A DNA stretch of 15,609 bases from an uncultured Azospirillum sp. (GCA_937960755.1 CALGOL010000605.1:1-15609), one strand, 5' to 3'. Shown: positions 6,159 to 13,941, numbered from the stretch's first letter. A program made the numbers and translations. The notes: generated by a model from the letters alone, not told the origin.

Positions 6159-7446
6159 ATTGGCTGTGAAGACGACCGTCCGACTGAGGGCGAATAAAAA
6201 AGATGTAAAGCGAGGCCGCCGCCGCCAGTTTAAGGGCGCAAGGGATAAGAGCGTAAGCGGCGGAAAGCGTCGCCAAGGCCGACGCGGAATTGGCGGCGTT
6301 TGGCGCGAAACCCGCGGCGTCAAGCACCGGAAGCGCGATGGCCGAAGCGACCGCCAAACAAGCTTTGGCGATAAAGGCGAGTAAAGCGTAATGCGTTCCA
6401 GCGAAGGCGCTGTTGCGCCCGGCATGAATTTGATCCGCCAGTATGGAAGGCGGCAGCGTCAAATCGGCCCCCAGAGCAAGGCCGGAAACGAGGCAAACAA
6501 CAGCGTAAGCCCAGACGTCGCCGGAACCAAGAAAATAGGCGCCAATAAACCCCGAAACGGCGAGAATATTGGAAAGCGCCCAAGTCTGGTGTTTGCCGAT
6601 GCGCGTGCTGATGCTTTTCCATAATGGCATGGCGGCGGCGCCCGATAGAAAGTAAAGCAGCAAAAAAAATCCTGTGAGGTGCTCCGCCCCCAAGAGGTCG
6701 CGGACATAAAAGATCACCAGCACCGCCGGAATGCTTGAAGCCAGCATGCCCAGCCCATAAACAGCGAATAGCCGTAAGCTTTCAATCGGCAACGCCCGCC
6801 AAGCGGAGGATAATGATAGGCTCGCGCCATTTTTTTTGACGGCGGACGCCTCAATTTTCGTCATCGCCCGAAAAAAGAATACAAGCCCAACAGCCATTAA
6901 AACAACAATTATTGCGGTATAATATATGTAAATGACTTCTTGATTTAAAAATCCGGATAGGATTTGTGGCGTCGATACGGCTATGACCAGACCGATAAGG
7001 GCGAAACTCTCGCGAGATGCTGAAATTCGTGTCAGGTCGTGTTGATCCGTTGTCCACAATGTCGCTTGCATGCCTAAGATAACCGTCAAAACACTGTAAG
7101 CGAAGACGGCGAACAACATACAAAACGCGAACCAAACCGCTGGAGACACCAGGGAAAGGTTGAAAAGCCCGAAAATCGACAAGCACAAAACCAATCCGGC
7201 GATGAGCAACAAGGGCAGGGAGCGGCTTTGGCGTCTATCGGCGAGTATTCCGATGAACGGGTCCAAAACCGCATCGAACAGCCTGATAACAAGCAGCAAT
7301 GTTCCTAGTAATGTCAGGGATATGCCGTGACGGGTGGCGTAAAAATCTGGGGCCAGCACATATAGGGGAAAACCCGCAAAGGCTATGGGTAACGCGATAA
7401 AGCCATATTGAAGCAAAGATTTACGGTCAATTTTCGGGTCATTCAT
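6157..7446 (-). CDS. MFS transporter of the GPH (glycoside-pentoside-hexuronide) / MFS_2 family
   Basis: A 429-residue integral membrane protein with about twelve hydrophobic segments. GPH-family hallmarks are visible: LFDAVLDPFIGILADRR near residues 56-72, at the end of TM2 (the RxxDAxxDPxxGxxxD signature), and GADLTLPPSILADQI near residues 331-345 in the second half. GPH members are cation-coupled symporters, often for sugars, but many bacterial relatives have no known substrate and I would not assign one. Its ATG overlaps the stop of the chalcone-isomerase-like gene by 4 nt (ATGA), so the two are translationally coupled. The part around 6890-6960 is AT-rich because of Ile/Tyr-rich membrane codons. 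The stop codon is embedded in the terminator hairpin. Confidence 0.88.
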   Translation of the reverse strand: MNDPKIDRKSLLQYGFIALPIAFAGFPLYVLAPDFYATRHGISLTLLGTLLLVIRLFDAVLDPFIGILADRRQSRSLPLLLIAGLVLCLSIFGLFNLSLVSPAVWFAFCMLFAVFAYSVLTVILGMQATLWTTDQHDLTRISASRESFALIGLVIAVSTPQILSGFLNQEVIYIYYTAIIVVLMAVGLVFFFRAMTKIEASAVKKNGASLSLSSAWRALPIESLRLFAVYGLGMLASSIPAVLVIFYVRDLLGAEHLTGFFLLLYFLSGAAAMPLWKSISTRIGKHQTWALSNILAVSGFIGAYFLGSGDVWAYAVVCLVSGLALGADLTLPPSILADQIHAGRNSAFAGTHYALLAFIAKACLAVASAIALPVLDAAGFAPNAANSASALATLSAAYALIPCALKLAAAASLYIFFIRPQSDGRLHSQ

Positions 7447-7961
7447 GACAACCCCAACAATGCGCGGCGCAATTCTGGCTCCGACGTTTTTTCATCAAGC
7501 CAGATGCCAAAAAAAAGCCTGGCGAAATCACCCCCTTGGATGACGCCGACTGGGGTGTTTCCGTTATAAAACGCCGTTTCTCCCACCGGGGTGAAGACCG
7601 CGGTTAAAACCGTTCCCGCGGCGACATTGGGAAAAATCGCTTTCATCCGCGTATACCAATCCGCCAGCTTCGCCTCGTCCGTAAATCCCTGCCGGCGCAT
7701 TTCCTGTACCGACCGCTTGGCGATATCGGCGCCCTGAAGGGCGCGATAGTATTCGATGGAAAGCGCAAAAGGCTTTTGCGATTCCCAACGACCATTTGGG
7801 GCGTAAAGCGTCGCCTCATACACATCCCAAACGAGATAAGTCAGTATTCCGCGCCCAACAATCGACGCTCCGGGAACGGATGACTTTACGACGTCCGTCG
7901 CGAAAACGGTCTGCGAAAAGCCGAAGAGGACGCTTAGGAAGACAATGATTTTGAGACGCAT
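7443..7961 (-). CDS. Secreted chalcone-isomerase-like protein (Chalcone_3 type)
   Basis: About 172 residues with a clear signal peptide, MRLKIIVFLSVLFG...TVFA, cleaved near residue 21, so probably periplasmic. The mature part fits the bacterial chalcone-isomerase-like family: GRGILTYLVWDVYEATLYAP, PFALSIEYYRAL, IAKRSVQEMRRQG, FPNVAAGT, and the end FFGIWLDEKTSEPELRRALLG. Bacterial members are not known to make flavonoids; ligand or fatty-acid-related roles have been proposed for the fold. An ATG at 7967 is possible, but GGAGG (7969-7973, minus strand) lies only 1 nt before it and 7 nt before ATG 7961. I therefore prefer 7961, which also gives the cleaner signal peptide. It is coupled to the downstream MFS gene by a 4-nt overlap. 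Confidence 0.88.
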   Translation of the reverse strand: MRLKIIVFLSVLFGFSQTVFATDVVKSSVPGASIVGRGILTYLVWDVYEATLYAPNGRWESQKPFALSIEYYRALQGADIAKRSVQEMRRQGFTDEAKLADWYTRMKAIFPNVAAGTVLTAVFTPVGETAFYNGNTPVGVIQGGDFARLFFGIWLDEKTSEPELRRALLGLS

Positions 7962-7993
7962 GTCCATGCCTCCATTGCCCGCACCCGATGCTT

Positions 7994-8012
7994 GCGCCGG
8001 ACGCCCCGGCGC
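7994..8012 (-). promoter_or_regulatory. Stem-loop in the leader of the chalcone-isomerase-like gene
   Basis: GCGCCGG (7994-8000) and CCGGCGC (8006-8012) pair around a 5-nt loop; the right arm is also part of the 10-bp palindrome CCGGCGCCGG at 8006-8015. It lies between the candidate promoter and the ribosome-binding site. A role is unknown. Confidence 0.25.
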
Positions 8013-8027
8013 CGGTGACGTTCAAGC

Positions 8028-8055
8028 AGATTTGTTCAGGTTCTGGGATTGTCAA
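8028..8055 (-). promoter_or_regulatory. Candidate promoter for the chalcone-isomerase-like/MFS pair
   Basis: On the minus strand a perfect TTGACA lies at 8055-8050. The region 16 nt further (AAATCT, 8033-8028) is a weak -10. It is the only good -35 in the 236-nt divergent gap. Confidence 0.3.
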
Positions 8056-8151
8056 CCGTGCGAACGGATGGCGCCCAGCGTTGGAAGCCTGATCCGCGTT
8101 TTTTTAAGCGCTCAGTTGATTTCATCGACAAGCGGCTGTATTGCATTGCAG

Positions 8152-8157
8152 CATAAT
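8152..8157 (+). promoter_or_regulatory. Candidate -10 element for the yqhA-family gene
   Basis: CATAAT matches the -10 consensus at five of six positions and lies 41 nt before the start codon. TCGACA at 8125-8130 resembles a -35, but the 21-nt spacing is too long. Support is weak. Confidence 0.2.
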
Positions 8158-8197
8158 ACGCGCTTCAACCATCGCATCCGTTAATGGTCCTACCGTC

Positions 8198-8725
8198 ATG
8201 ATCGAAAAGCCGCTTGAAAAGTTCATATTCGCCAGCCGCTGGCTGCTGGCGCCGTTTTATGTCGGTCTGGTGTTCGCGTTGGTGGCGCTGATGGTGCGAT
8301 TTATCGCCGAGTTGGGCCATATGTTGCCGCATTTCCTCAGCATGGACGAGAAGGATGTGCTGCTGGCGGTGCTGACGTTGATCGACCTGTCGCTGGCCGG
8401 CAATCTGCTCATCATCGTCATTTTTTCCGGCTATGAGAATTTTGTGTCGCGATTCGACAACCAAGACCACAAGGATCGGCCCGAATGGATGGGGCATGTC
8501 GATTTCAGCGGCCTGAAGATTAAGCTGCTGGCGTCGATCATCGCCATCTCGGGGATACATTTGCTGAAATCGTTCATGAACGTCGATTCGGTGAACAAAG
8601 AGAATCTGATGTGGCTGGTCATCATTCATGTGGTCTTCGTCACCTCGGGGCTGCTGTTGGCGTGGATGGACCGGCTGGCGGAAGGCGGGCACGGCGCCGA
8701 CAAAGGCGCCGCCGCCGGCCATTAA
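8198..8725 (+). CDS. YqhA / UPF0114 family inner-membrane protein
   Basis: 175 residues with four likely membrane helices, near 13-38 (LLAPFYVGLVFALVALMV), 55-80 (LTLIDLSLAGNLLIIVIF), 108-128 (IKLLASIIAISGIHLL) and 138-158 (LVIIHVVFVTSGLLLAW). The N-terminal EKFIFASRWLLAPFYVGL and the loop EWMGHVDFSGLKIKL are family signatures. The function of the family is not established. I chose ATG 8198; the frame is open back to TTG 8141, but that stretch is not family-like. No strong Shine-Dalgarno precedes the start. It is a single gene between divergent and co-directional neighbours, and its short C-terminal tail is glycine/alanine-rich. Confidence 0.88.
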   Translation: MIEKPLEKFIFASRWLLAPFYVGLVFALVALMVRFIAELGHMLPHFLSMDEKDVLLAVLTLIDLSLAGNLLIIVIFSGYENFVSRFDNQDHKDRPEWMGHVDFSGLKIKLLASIIAISGIHLLKSFMNVDSVNKENLMWLVIIHVVFVTSGLLLAWMDRLAEGGHGADKGAAAGH

Positions 8726-8758
8726 TCTCGTCTTAAACCGGGGGACGGACTCTTTCCC

Positions 8759-8787
8759 TTGAGTGCGCCCCTCGCATCGTCTAGGAA
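8759..8787 (+). promoter_or_regulatory. Candidate promoter upstream of mreB
   Basis: TTGAGT (8759-8764) and TAGGAA (8782-8787) are separated by 17 nt in the 153-nt gap before mreB. Both boxes are partial matches. Confidence 0.25.
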
Positions 8788-8878
8788 ACAGTCCCAGGGC
8801 CGGCGACGGCCCGTTGTTCGCAACGGTCGGACTATGGTTCGGCCCCGCCAACCAATTCGCTGAAGAAGTCTCCGCTCC

Positions 8879-9919
8879 ATGCTTTCCAAACTGCTTGGCG
8901 TGCTGTCTGCCGACATGGCCATCGATCTGGGGACGGCCAACACCCTTGTCTACGTCAAGGGGCGCGGCATCGTGCTCAACGAACCGTCGGTCGTGGCGAT
9001 CGCCAACGTGCGGGGCAAGAAACAAGTGCTGGCGGTCGGCGACGAAGCCAAAATGATGCTTGGCCGTACGCCGGGCAACATTCAGGCGATCCGCCCCTTG
9101 CGCGACGGCGTCATCGCCGATTTCGAAGTCGCGGAAGAGATGATTAAGCACTTTATCCGCAAAGTGCATAATCGCCGCAGCTTCGCCAGCCCGCAGGTCA
9201 TCATTTGCGTGCCGTCCGGCTCCACCGCGGTGGAGCGTCGCGCCATTCAGGAATCGGCGGAAGCCGCCGGCGCCCGCCGGGTGTTCTTGATCGAAGAACC
9301 CATGGCGGCGGCCATCGGCGCCGGCCTGCCGGTGACCGAACCCACCGGCTCGATGGTGGTGGACATCGGCGGCGGCACCACGGAAGTGGCGGTTCTGTCC
9401 TTGGGCGGCATCGTTTATTCCCGTTCCGTGCGGGTTGGCGGCGATAAGATGGACGAAGCCATCATCGGCTACATCCGCCGCACCCATAACCTGCTGGTCG
9501 GTGAAGGCTCGGCCGAGCGCATCAAAAAGGAAATCGGCTCGGCGTGCCCGCCGGAAGACGGCGAAGGCCGCATTCTGGAGATCAAGGGCCGCGATCTGAT
9601 GAACGGCGTGCCGAAGGAACTGATTATCTCCGAACGGCAAATCGCCGAGTCGCTGGCCGAACCGGTTTCCGCCATCGTCGAAGCGGTGAAAGTGGCCCTT
9701 GAGCACACCGCGCCGGAACTGGCCGCCGACATCGTCGATAAGGGCATCGTGCTCACCGGCGGCGGCGCGCTGCTCGGCAATCTCGACTTCGTGCTGCGTC
9801 ACGCCACCGGCTTGCCGGTGTCGATCGCCGACGATCCCTTGTCATGCGTCGCGCTGGGCACCGGCCGCGCGTTGGAGGAGATGAAGACGCTGAAAAACGT
9901 CTTGGTCAGCGCATATTAA
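8879..9919 (+). CDS. mreB: Rod-shape-determining protein MreB (bacterial actin)
   Basis: Membrane-associated actin homologue that forms short curved filaments on the inner face of the cytoplasmic membrane and directs lateral wall synthesis. The 346 residues show the full actin-fold nucleotide site: phosphate-1 loop DLGTANT at 16-22, phosphate-2 loop DIGGGTTEV at 162-170, and adenosine loop LTGGGALLGN at about 292-301. The N-terminal MLSKLLGVLS is amphipathic, as in Gram-negative MreB proteins that bind membrane directly. The upstream GAAGAAG is a modest ribosome-binding site. It heads the mreB-mreC-mreD-mrdA cluster and is separated from mreC by 110 nt that contain a hairpin. Confidence 0.98.
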   Translation: MLSKLLGVLSADMAIDLGTANTLVYVKGRGIVLNEPSVVAIANVRGKKQVLAVGDEAKMMLGRTPGNIQAIRPLRDGVIADFEVAEEMIKHFIRKVHNRRSFASPQVIICVPSGSTAVERRAIQESAEAAGARRVFLIEEPMAAAIGAGLPVTEPTGSMVVDIGGGTTEVAVLSLGGIVYSRSVRVGGDKMDEAIIGYIRRTHNLLVGEGSAERIKKEIGSACPPEDGEGRILEIKGRDLMNGVPKELIISERQIAESLAEPVSAIVEAVKVALEHTAPELAADIVDKGIVLTGGGALLGNLDFVLRHATGLPVSIADDPLSCVALGTGRALEEMKTLKNVLVSAY

Positions 9920-9968
9920 TTGTGTAATCCTCATTATCGCTTGGGAATACCGGGCGACAAGGCGAAAC

Positions 9969-9987
9969 CCGCCGCGGCTCGCGGCGG
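9969..9987 (+). promoter_or_regulatory. Stable hairpin between mreB and mreC
   Basis: CCGCCGCG (9969-9976) pairs with CGCGGCGG (9980-9987), an 8-bp GC stem with a 3-nt loop or 7 bp with a 5-nt loop. It is followed by AAAATCT, not a T-tract. It may stabilise the mreB 3' end or partly terminate transcription, so that MreB is made in excess over MreC and MreD. That is inference. Confidence 0.4.
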
Positions 9988-10029
9988 AAAATCTAATCCA
10001 AACGTCTTGCTGAGTGACGGATAGAAAAC

Positions 10030-10905
10030 GTGACGCCACGCTCATCCGGTCCCGTTGTGCGGCTTGCGGCCCCTATTCGGGCTTTCGCCCAGCGCTTTTC
10101 CGTCGCCGCTTTTATCGCCGCGTCTCTTGGTTTGATGGTGTTGGGGCGCGTCGATCCGGTGCGGGTTGAAGGCTTGCGCACCCACGCCATGGACGCGCTC
10201 GCCCCGATCCTCGAGGCGCTGTCGCGGCCGGCGGCGGCGGCGGCCAACGCCATCGAAGCGGTGGTCGATCTCACCAATGTTTACGAAGAAAATCAGCGGC
10301 TGAAGGCTGAAAACGCCAAACTGCTGCAATGGCGCCAAGTCGCTTCCAAGCTGGAGGCGGAAAACAGCAATCTGCGCGGGCTTTTGCGTTATGAGCCCGA
10401 TCCGAAATCCACCAACGTGGCGGCGCGCGTTATCGCGGCGCCTGGCGGTTCGTTCGTCCGCACCGTGCTGACCACCGCCGGCGGCCGTCACGGCGTCCAC
10501 AAGGGCCAGGCGGCGCTGACCGGGGCTGGTCTGGTGGGGCGGGTGATCGAAGCCGGCGACTGGACGTCGCGGGTGCTGCTCATCACCGACATCAACACCC
10601 GCATTCCGGTGATGCTGGAAAGCTCACGCCAGCGCGCCGTGTTGGCGGGGGACAATTCCGAACAGCCGCGCCTGCTTTACCTGCCGTCGGAAGCGCCGGT
10701 TTCGGTGGGCGAGCGGGTGGTGACTTCCGGTCATGGCGGCGCGCTGCCGCCCGGCGTGCCGGTCGGGGTGGTGGCGGCCATCGGCGAGCGCGGGGTCAAG
10801 GTGCAGCCCTACGCCGATTTGACCCGGCTTGATTATCTGCGGCTGGTGGACTTCCAGATTGAGCCGGCGGGCGGCGACGCCGTGGCGTCGGCGAGCCAGC
10901 AATGA
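10030..10905 (+). CDS. mreC: Rod-shape-determining protein MreC
   Basis: Bitopic inner-membrane protein whose periplasmic part activates PBP2-RodA in the elongasome. It has 291 residues: a short cytoplasmic N-terminus, one TM helix near 22-40 (RFSVAAFIAASLGLMVLG), and a coiled coil near 85-120 (YEENQRLKAENAKLL, KLEAENSNLRGLL). Two beta-barrel domains follow, with GAGLVGRVIEAG, SRVLLITDINTRIPV, GERVVTSGHGG and LPPGVPVGVV. The start is GTG at 10030, since there is no ATG near the expected N-terminus; the GGA in ACGGA about 10 nt upstream is a weak ribosome-binding site. The 3' end overlaps mreD by 4 nt (ATGA). Confidence 0.96.
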   Translation: MTPRSSGPVVRLAAPIRAFAQRFSVAAFIAASLGLMVLGRVDPVRVEGLRTHAMDALAPILEALSRPAAAAANAIEAVVDLTNVYEENQRLKAENAKLLQWRQVASKLEAENSNLRGLLRYEPDPKSTNVAARVIAAPGGSFVRTVLTTAGGRHGVHKGQAALTGAGLVGRVIEAGDWTSRVLLITDINTRIPVMLESSRQRAVLAGDNSEQPRLLYLPSEAPVSVGERVVTSGHGGALPPGVPVGVVAAIGERGVKVQPYADLTRLDYLRLVDFQIEPAGGDAVASASQQ

Positions 10906-11414
10906 GCGTCGGCGTTTGGCAGCGGGTCGACCGTTTCGGCCGTAACCTCACCCCGGCGGCGATCACCATCGCTTTGCTGTTGACCGTGGCGACGCCGGCC
11001 CCGGTGCCCGGCGCGCCGCCTTTGGCCCCCGCCTTGGTGCTGATATCGGTTTACTACTGGACGATTCACCGTCCGGATTTGCTGCGCCCTAGCGCGCTGT
11101 TCGTCATCGGCGTTTTGCAGGATCTGCTGACCGGCGGGCCGGTCGGCATTAACTCGCTGATTTTAGTGGCGTTGCATTGGGTGCTGGTGACCCAGCGCCG
11201 CCTGTTTCTCGCCGGGACCTTCGTCTTTATGTGGTTCGGCTTCGCCTTGACCTTGGCCAGCGCCATCGCGGCGCAATGGCTGATTTACGCCATCGCCAAT
11301 GTGGCGCTGCTGCCGGCGCAGGCCCCCGCGTTCCAGGCGCTGTTGACGCTAGCGCTTTTTCCGCCGGTCGCCTGGGCGTTTATGCAGGTGCATCGGACCT
11401 TTCTGTCCGGCTGA
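10902..11414 (+). CDS. mreD: Rod-shape-determining protein MreD
   Basis: Small polytopic membrane protein that works with MreC and PBP2-RodA. The 170 residues contain five or six hydrophobic segments (AAITIALLLTVATPAP, LVLISVYYWTIH, LFVIGVLQDLLTGGPVG, LILVALHWVLV, FVFMWFGFALTLASA, ALLTLALFPPVAWAFM). The segment FVIGVLQDLLTGGPVGINSL is characteristic of MreD. Sequence conservation in this family is low, so the call rests on topology, this motif and position. The ATG overlaps the mreC stop by 4 nt and the next gene starts 22 nt downstream. Confidence 0.93.
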   Translation: MSVGVWQRVDRFGRNLTPAAITIALLLTVATPAPVPGAPPLAPALVLISVYYWTIHRPDLLRPSALFVIGVLQDLLTGGPVGINSLILVALHWVLVTQRRLFLAGTFVFMWFGFALTLASAIAAQWLIYAIANVALLPAQAPAFQALLTLALFPPVAWAFMQVHRTFLSG

Positions 11415-11436
11415 CGCCCGGCTATAAGCTTTACCG

Positions 11437-13293
11437 ATGGATCGCGACACCGACCGATACCGCACGCTGACGCGGCGCCTGATGGTGCTGGGCGGCATCA
11501 AGCTGGGCTTGATGTCGGCGCTGGTGGGGCGCCTTTATTATCTGCAAGTGGTGCAGGCGGATAAGTTCCGCATGCTGTCGGACGGCAACCGCATCAGCTT
11601 GCGGCTGCTGGCCCCGTCGCGCGGGCCGATCACCGACCGTTTCGGCGTGCCGCTGGCGGTCAATCAGCAGAACTATCGCGTCGTGGTGGTGGCGGAGCGC
11701 GCCCGCGCGCTGAACGACATCCTCGACCGGGTGGCGGAAATCGTGCCGCTGCACGAAAGCGAACGTCGCCGCATCATGCGCGAAGTGCAGCGCAAGCGTC
11801 GCTTCGTCCCGGTCACCGTCAAGGAAAACCTGACCTGGGAGCAGGTGGCGCAACTGGAGTTGAACACCCCTGACCTGCCGGGGGTCAGCATCGAAGTGGG
11901 TGAAATCCGCAATTACCCGTTCGCCGCCGACACGGCGCATATCCTGGGCTATGTCGGCGCGGTGTCGGAAGCCGAGTTGACCGGCGATCCGGTGCTGTCG
12001 CTGCCGGGCTTTCGCATCGGCAAGAGCGGCGTTGAAAAGCACCACGAAGATTCTTTGCGCGGCGTCGCCGGCGCCATGCAGTTGGAAGTGAACGCCGTCG
12101 GCCGCGCCATCCGCGAATTGTCGCGCAACGAAGGCCAGCCGGGCCGCGAGGTGCAGCTTACCCTCGACATCGGCTTGCAGCAGTTCGCCCAAGCCCGGCT
12201 GTCGCAGGAGGTCAGCGCCGCCGCGGTGGTGATCGACGTGCATACCGGCGGCATCTACGCCATGGCGTCGCATCCGTCTTACGATCCCAATCAGTTCACC
12301 ATGGGCATCCCGGCCAGCTTGTGGAACGAATTGCTGCGCAATTCGGCGACGCCTTTGTCGAACAAGGCGGTGGCCGGGCAGTATGCGCCCGGCTCGACGT
12401 TTAAGATGGTGGTGGCGCTGGCGGGGCTGCATTACGGCGTGACGACGCCGCGGCAGAGCGTTTTTTGCCCCGGCCACATGGATCTGGGCGACCATCGTTT
12501 CCACTGCTGGAAGAAGGGCGGTCACGGCTCGGTGGATATGACCACTGCGCTGCAATACTCTTGCGACACCTATTTCTATGACCTGGCGCGACGGCTCGGC
12601 ATCGACCGCATCGCCGAAATGGCCAAACGCTTTGGCCTAGGCGAAGCCTTGGGCATCGACCTCCCGCACGAGCGCCCCGGCTTAATCCCGTCGCGGGATT
12701 GGAAGATGGCGACGTTCTCCAAATCCTGGCAGCAGGGCGAAACGCTGATCGCCTCTATTGGGCAGGGCTATGTGCTGGCGACGCCGCTGCAACTGGCGGT
12801 GATGACGGCGCGGCTGGCGAACGGCGGCCGAGCGGTGAAGCCCCATTTGACCAAGCAGATTCGCCAAGGGCCGCAAGAGCAAACCTCGTGGCCGTCTTTG
12901 GGCGTGCGCAAAGAGCATTTAGACGTGGTGCTGGCGGGCATGGACGCGGTGACCAACCACGCCGCCGGCACGGCCTTCAAGGCGCGCATCACCGAGCCGG
13001 GCATGGAGATGGCCGGCAAGACCGGCACCTCGCAAGTGCGCCGCATCACCATGGCCGAACGGTCGACGGGGGTGAAAAAGAACGAGCAACTGCCCTGGCG
13101 TGAACGCGATCATGCGCTTTTCGTCGGCTTCGCGCCGGTGCGGGCGCCGCGCTACGCTTGCGCGGTCATTGTCGAGCACGGCGGCGGCGGCTCGGCCGTG
13201 GCGGCCCCCATCGTGCGCGACATTCTGGTCGAATGCCAGAAACGCGACCCTGGCCGCGCCACCATGGCGGATGGCGGCGAGTCGCTGCTTTAA
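11437..13293 (+). CDS. mrdA: Penicillin-binding protein 2 (elongation-specific transpeptidase)
   Basis: Class B PBP that cross-links peptidoglycan during lateral growth, in complex with RodA and MreCD. It has 618 residues, normal for the family. One TM helix lies near 17-38 (MVLGGIKLGLMSALVGRLYY), then a pedestal domain (RGPITDRFGVPLAVN; ILGYVGAVSEAE). The transpeptidase domain has all three motifs: S320-T-F-K323, S375-C-D377, and K528-T-G-T. The pre-SxxK stretch ending AGQYAPGSTFKMV is also standard. The start has no clear Shine-Dalgarno and lies 22 nt after mreD. In many alphaproteobacteria rodA (mrdB) follows directly; here an opposite-strand gene follows, and their stop codons share the bases TTAA at 13290-13293. 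Confidence 0.97.
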   Translation: MDRDTDRYRTLTRRLMVLGGIKLGLMSALVGRLYYLQVVQADKFRMLSDGNRISLRLLAPSRGPITDRFGVPLAVNQQNYRVVVVAERARALNDILDRVAEIVPLHESERRRIMREVQRKRRFVPVTVKENLTWEQVAQLELNTPDLPGVSIEVGEIRNYPFAADTAHILGYVGAVSEAELTGDPVLSLPGFRIGKSGVEKHHEDSLRGVAGAMQLEVNAVGRAIRELSRNEGQPGREVQLTLDIGLQQFAQARLSQEVSAAAVVIDVHTGGIYAMASHPSYDPNQFTMGIPASLWNELLRNSATPLSNKAVAGQYAPGSTFKMVVALAGLHYGVTTPRQSVFCPGHMDLGDHRFHCWKKGGHGSVDMTTALQYSCDTYFYDLARRLGIDRIAEMAKRFGLGEALGIDLPHERPGLIPSRDWKMATFSKSWQQGETLIASIGQGYVLATPLQLAVMTARLANGGRAVKPHLTKQIRQGPQEQTSWPSLGVRKEHLDVVLAGMDAVTNHAAGTAFKARITEPGMEMAGKTGTSQVRRITMAERSTGVKKNEQLPWRERDHALFVGFAPVRAPRYACAVIVEHGGGGSAVAAPIVRDILVECQKRDPGRATMADGGESLL

Positions 13294-13766
13294 AAGCATT
13301 CCGCCAGCATGCGCAGGAAGGGGCGGGCCTCCTGCATCATCACCGAGGTTTGCCACGCCAGATGCTCCGGCGTGACGTGGCCGGTCAGGCGGGTTTCGCT
13401 GAACAGTAGGATCTTCTGGCCCTGCTGCACGACGAAGCGGGCGGTAGGCAACGGGCGGGCCTGGACGCCGCGCAGAATGTCGAGGATGCGGCGGCGGCGT
13501 TCAGGCGCTTGGGCCGAAAACGGAATGTGGCCGACGTCGGCGTAAATCTGGCAAATCGCGCCGGCTTCGCCTTCCGGGCTGACGGCGACCGAAAACGGCA
13601 ACTCGTCGACGATGAAATGCAGCCGGGCGGGGCGAGGCGGGCGCGATACGCCCAGCACGCCGTCCGCCGTCATGACGATGCTGTTCATGCCCAAGGGCAG
13701 GGCGGCTTGGGCCACCTCGGCCAGGGATTGCAGCGCGTCGAGGCGGGCGGCGAGGGGCGTGGTCAT
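13290..13766 (-). CDS. Unrecognised small protein, possibly YbjN / secretion-chaperone-like fold
   Basis: I do not recognise this 158-residue soluble protein with confidence. There is no signal peptide or TM helix. The order looks like an N-terminal helix (LDALQSLAEVAQAAL), strands (SIVMTADGVLGV, RLHFIVDELPFSVAV, GAICQIYADVGHIPF), a helix (ERRRRILDILRGV), strands (ARFVVQQGQKILLFSETRL), a short turn with VTPEHL, and a long C-terminal helix (TSVMMQEARPFLRMLAE). That alternation resembles the YbjN / type III chaperone-like fold, which is a guess from pattern. GGAAGG lies 10 nt before ATG 13766. It is convergent with mrdA (overlapping stops) and divergent from psd. Base composition matches its neighbours, so it does not look recently acquired. 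Confidence 0.75.
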   Translation of the reverse strand: MTTPLAARLDALQSLAEVAQAALPLGMNSIVMTADGVLGVSRPPRPARLHFIVDELPFSVAVSPEGEAGAICQIYADVGHIPFSAQAPERRRRILDILRGVQARPLPTARFVVQQGQKILLFSETRLTGHVTPEHLAWQTSVMMQEARPFLRMLAECF

Positions 13767-13941
13767 CAGTTAACAGCCTTCCGAATGAAAGGGGGCGGGA
13801 AGGGATGCGTTTTCGCGCCATTGTTGCGCTGCGCGCCGCCCTGGGGTCAAGGGGCTTCGATACGCATTCTAAGCGACAAAACGAGATTCCGTCGCGCGGC
13901 TTTTGCCCGTAAACTGCCTCGCTTTATCGTTTCTTGAGGAC

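Noticed and set aside
6890..6960. AT-rich patch with a perfect TATAAT (6918-6923) inside the MFS gene
   Set aside because: Explained by Ile/Tyr/Phe codons of a membrane helix; no -35 box lies at a proper distance.
8090..8115. TGATC element that could be an RpoE/ChrR-type promoter near the chalcone-isomerase-like gene
   Set aside because: It is on the plus strand, pointing away from that gene, and the expected TAA-type box 18 nt downstream is absent.
8141..8197. TTG-initiated extension of the yqhA-family gene
   Set aside because: The added residues do not resemble the family, and they overlap the candidate promoter.
8165..9802. 545-codon minus-strand open frame opposite yqhA and mreB
   Set aside because: It spans two well-supported plus-strand genes and gives a His/Asp/Gln-rich product typical of antisense shadows.
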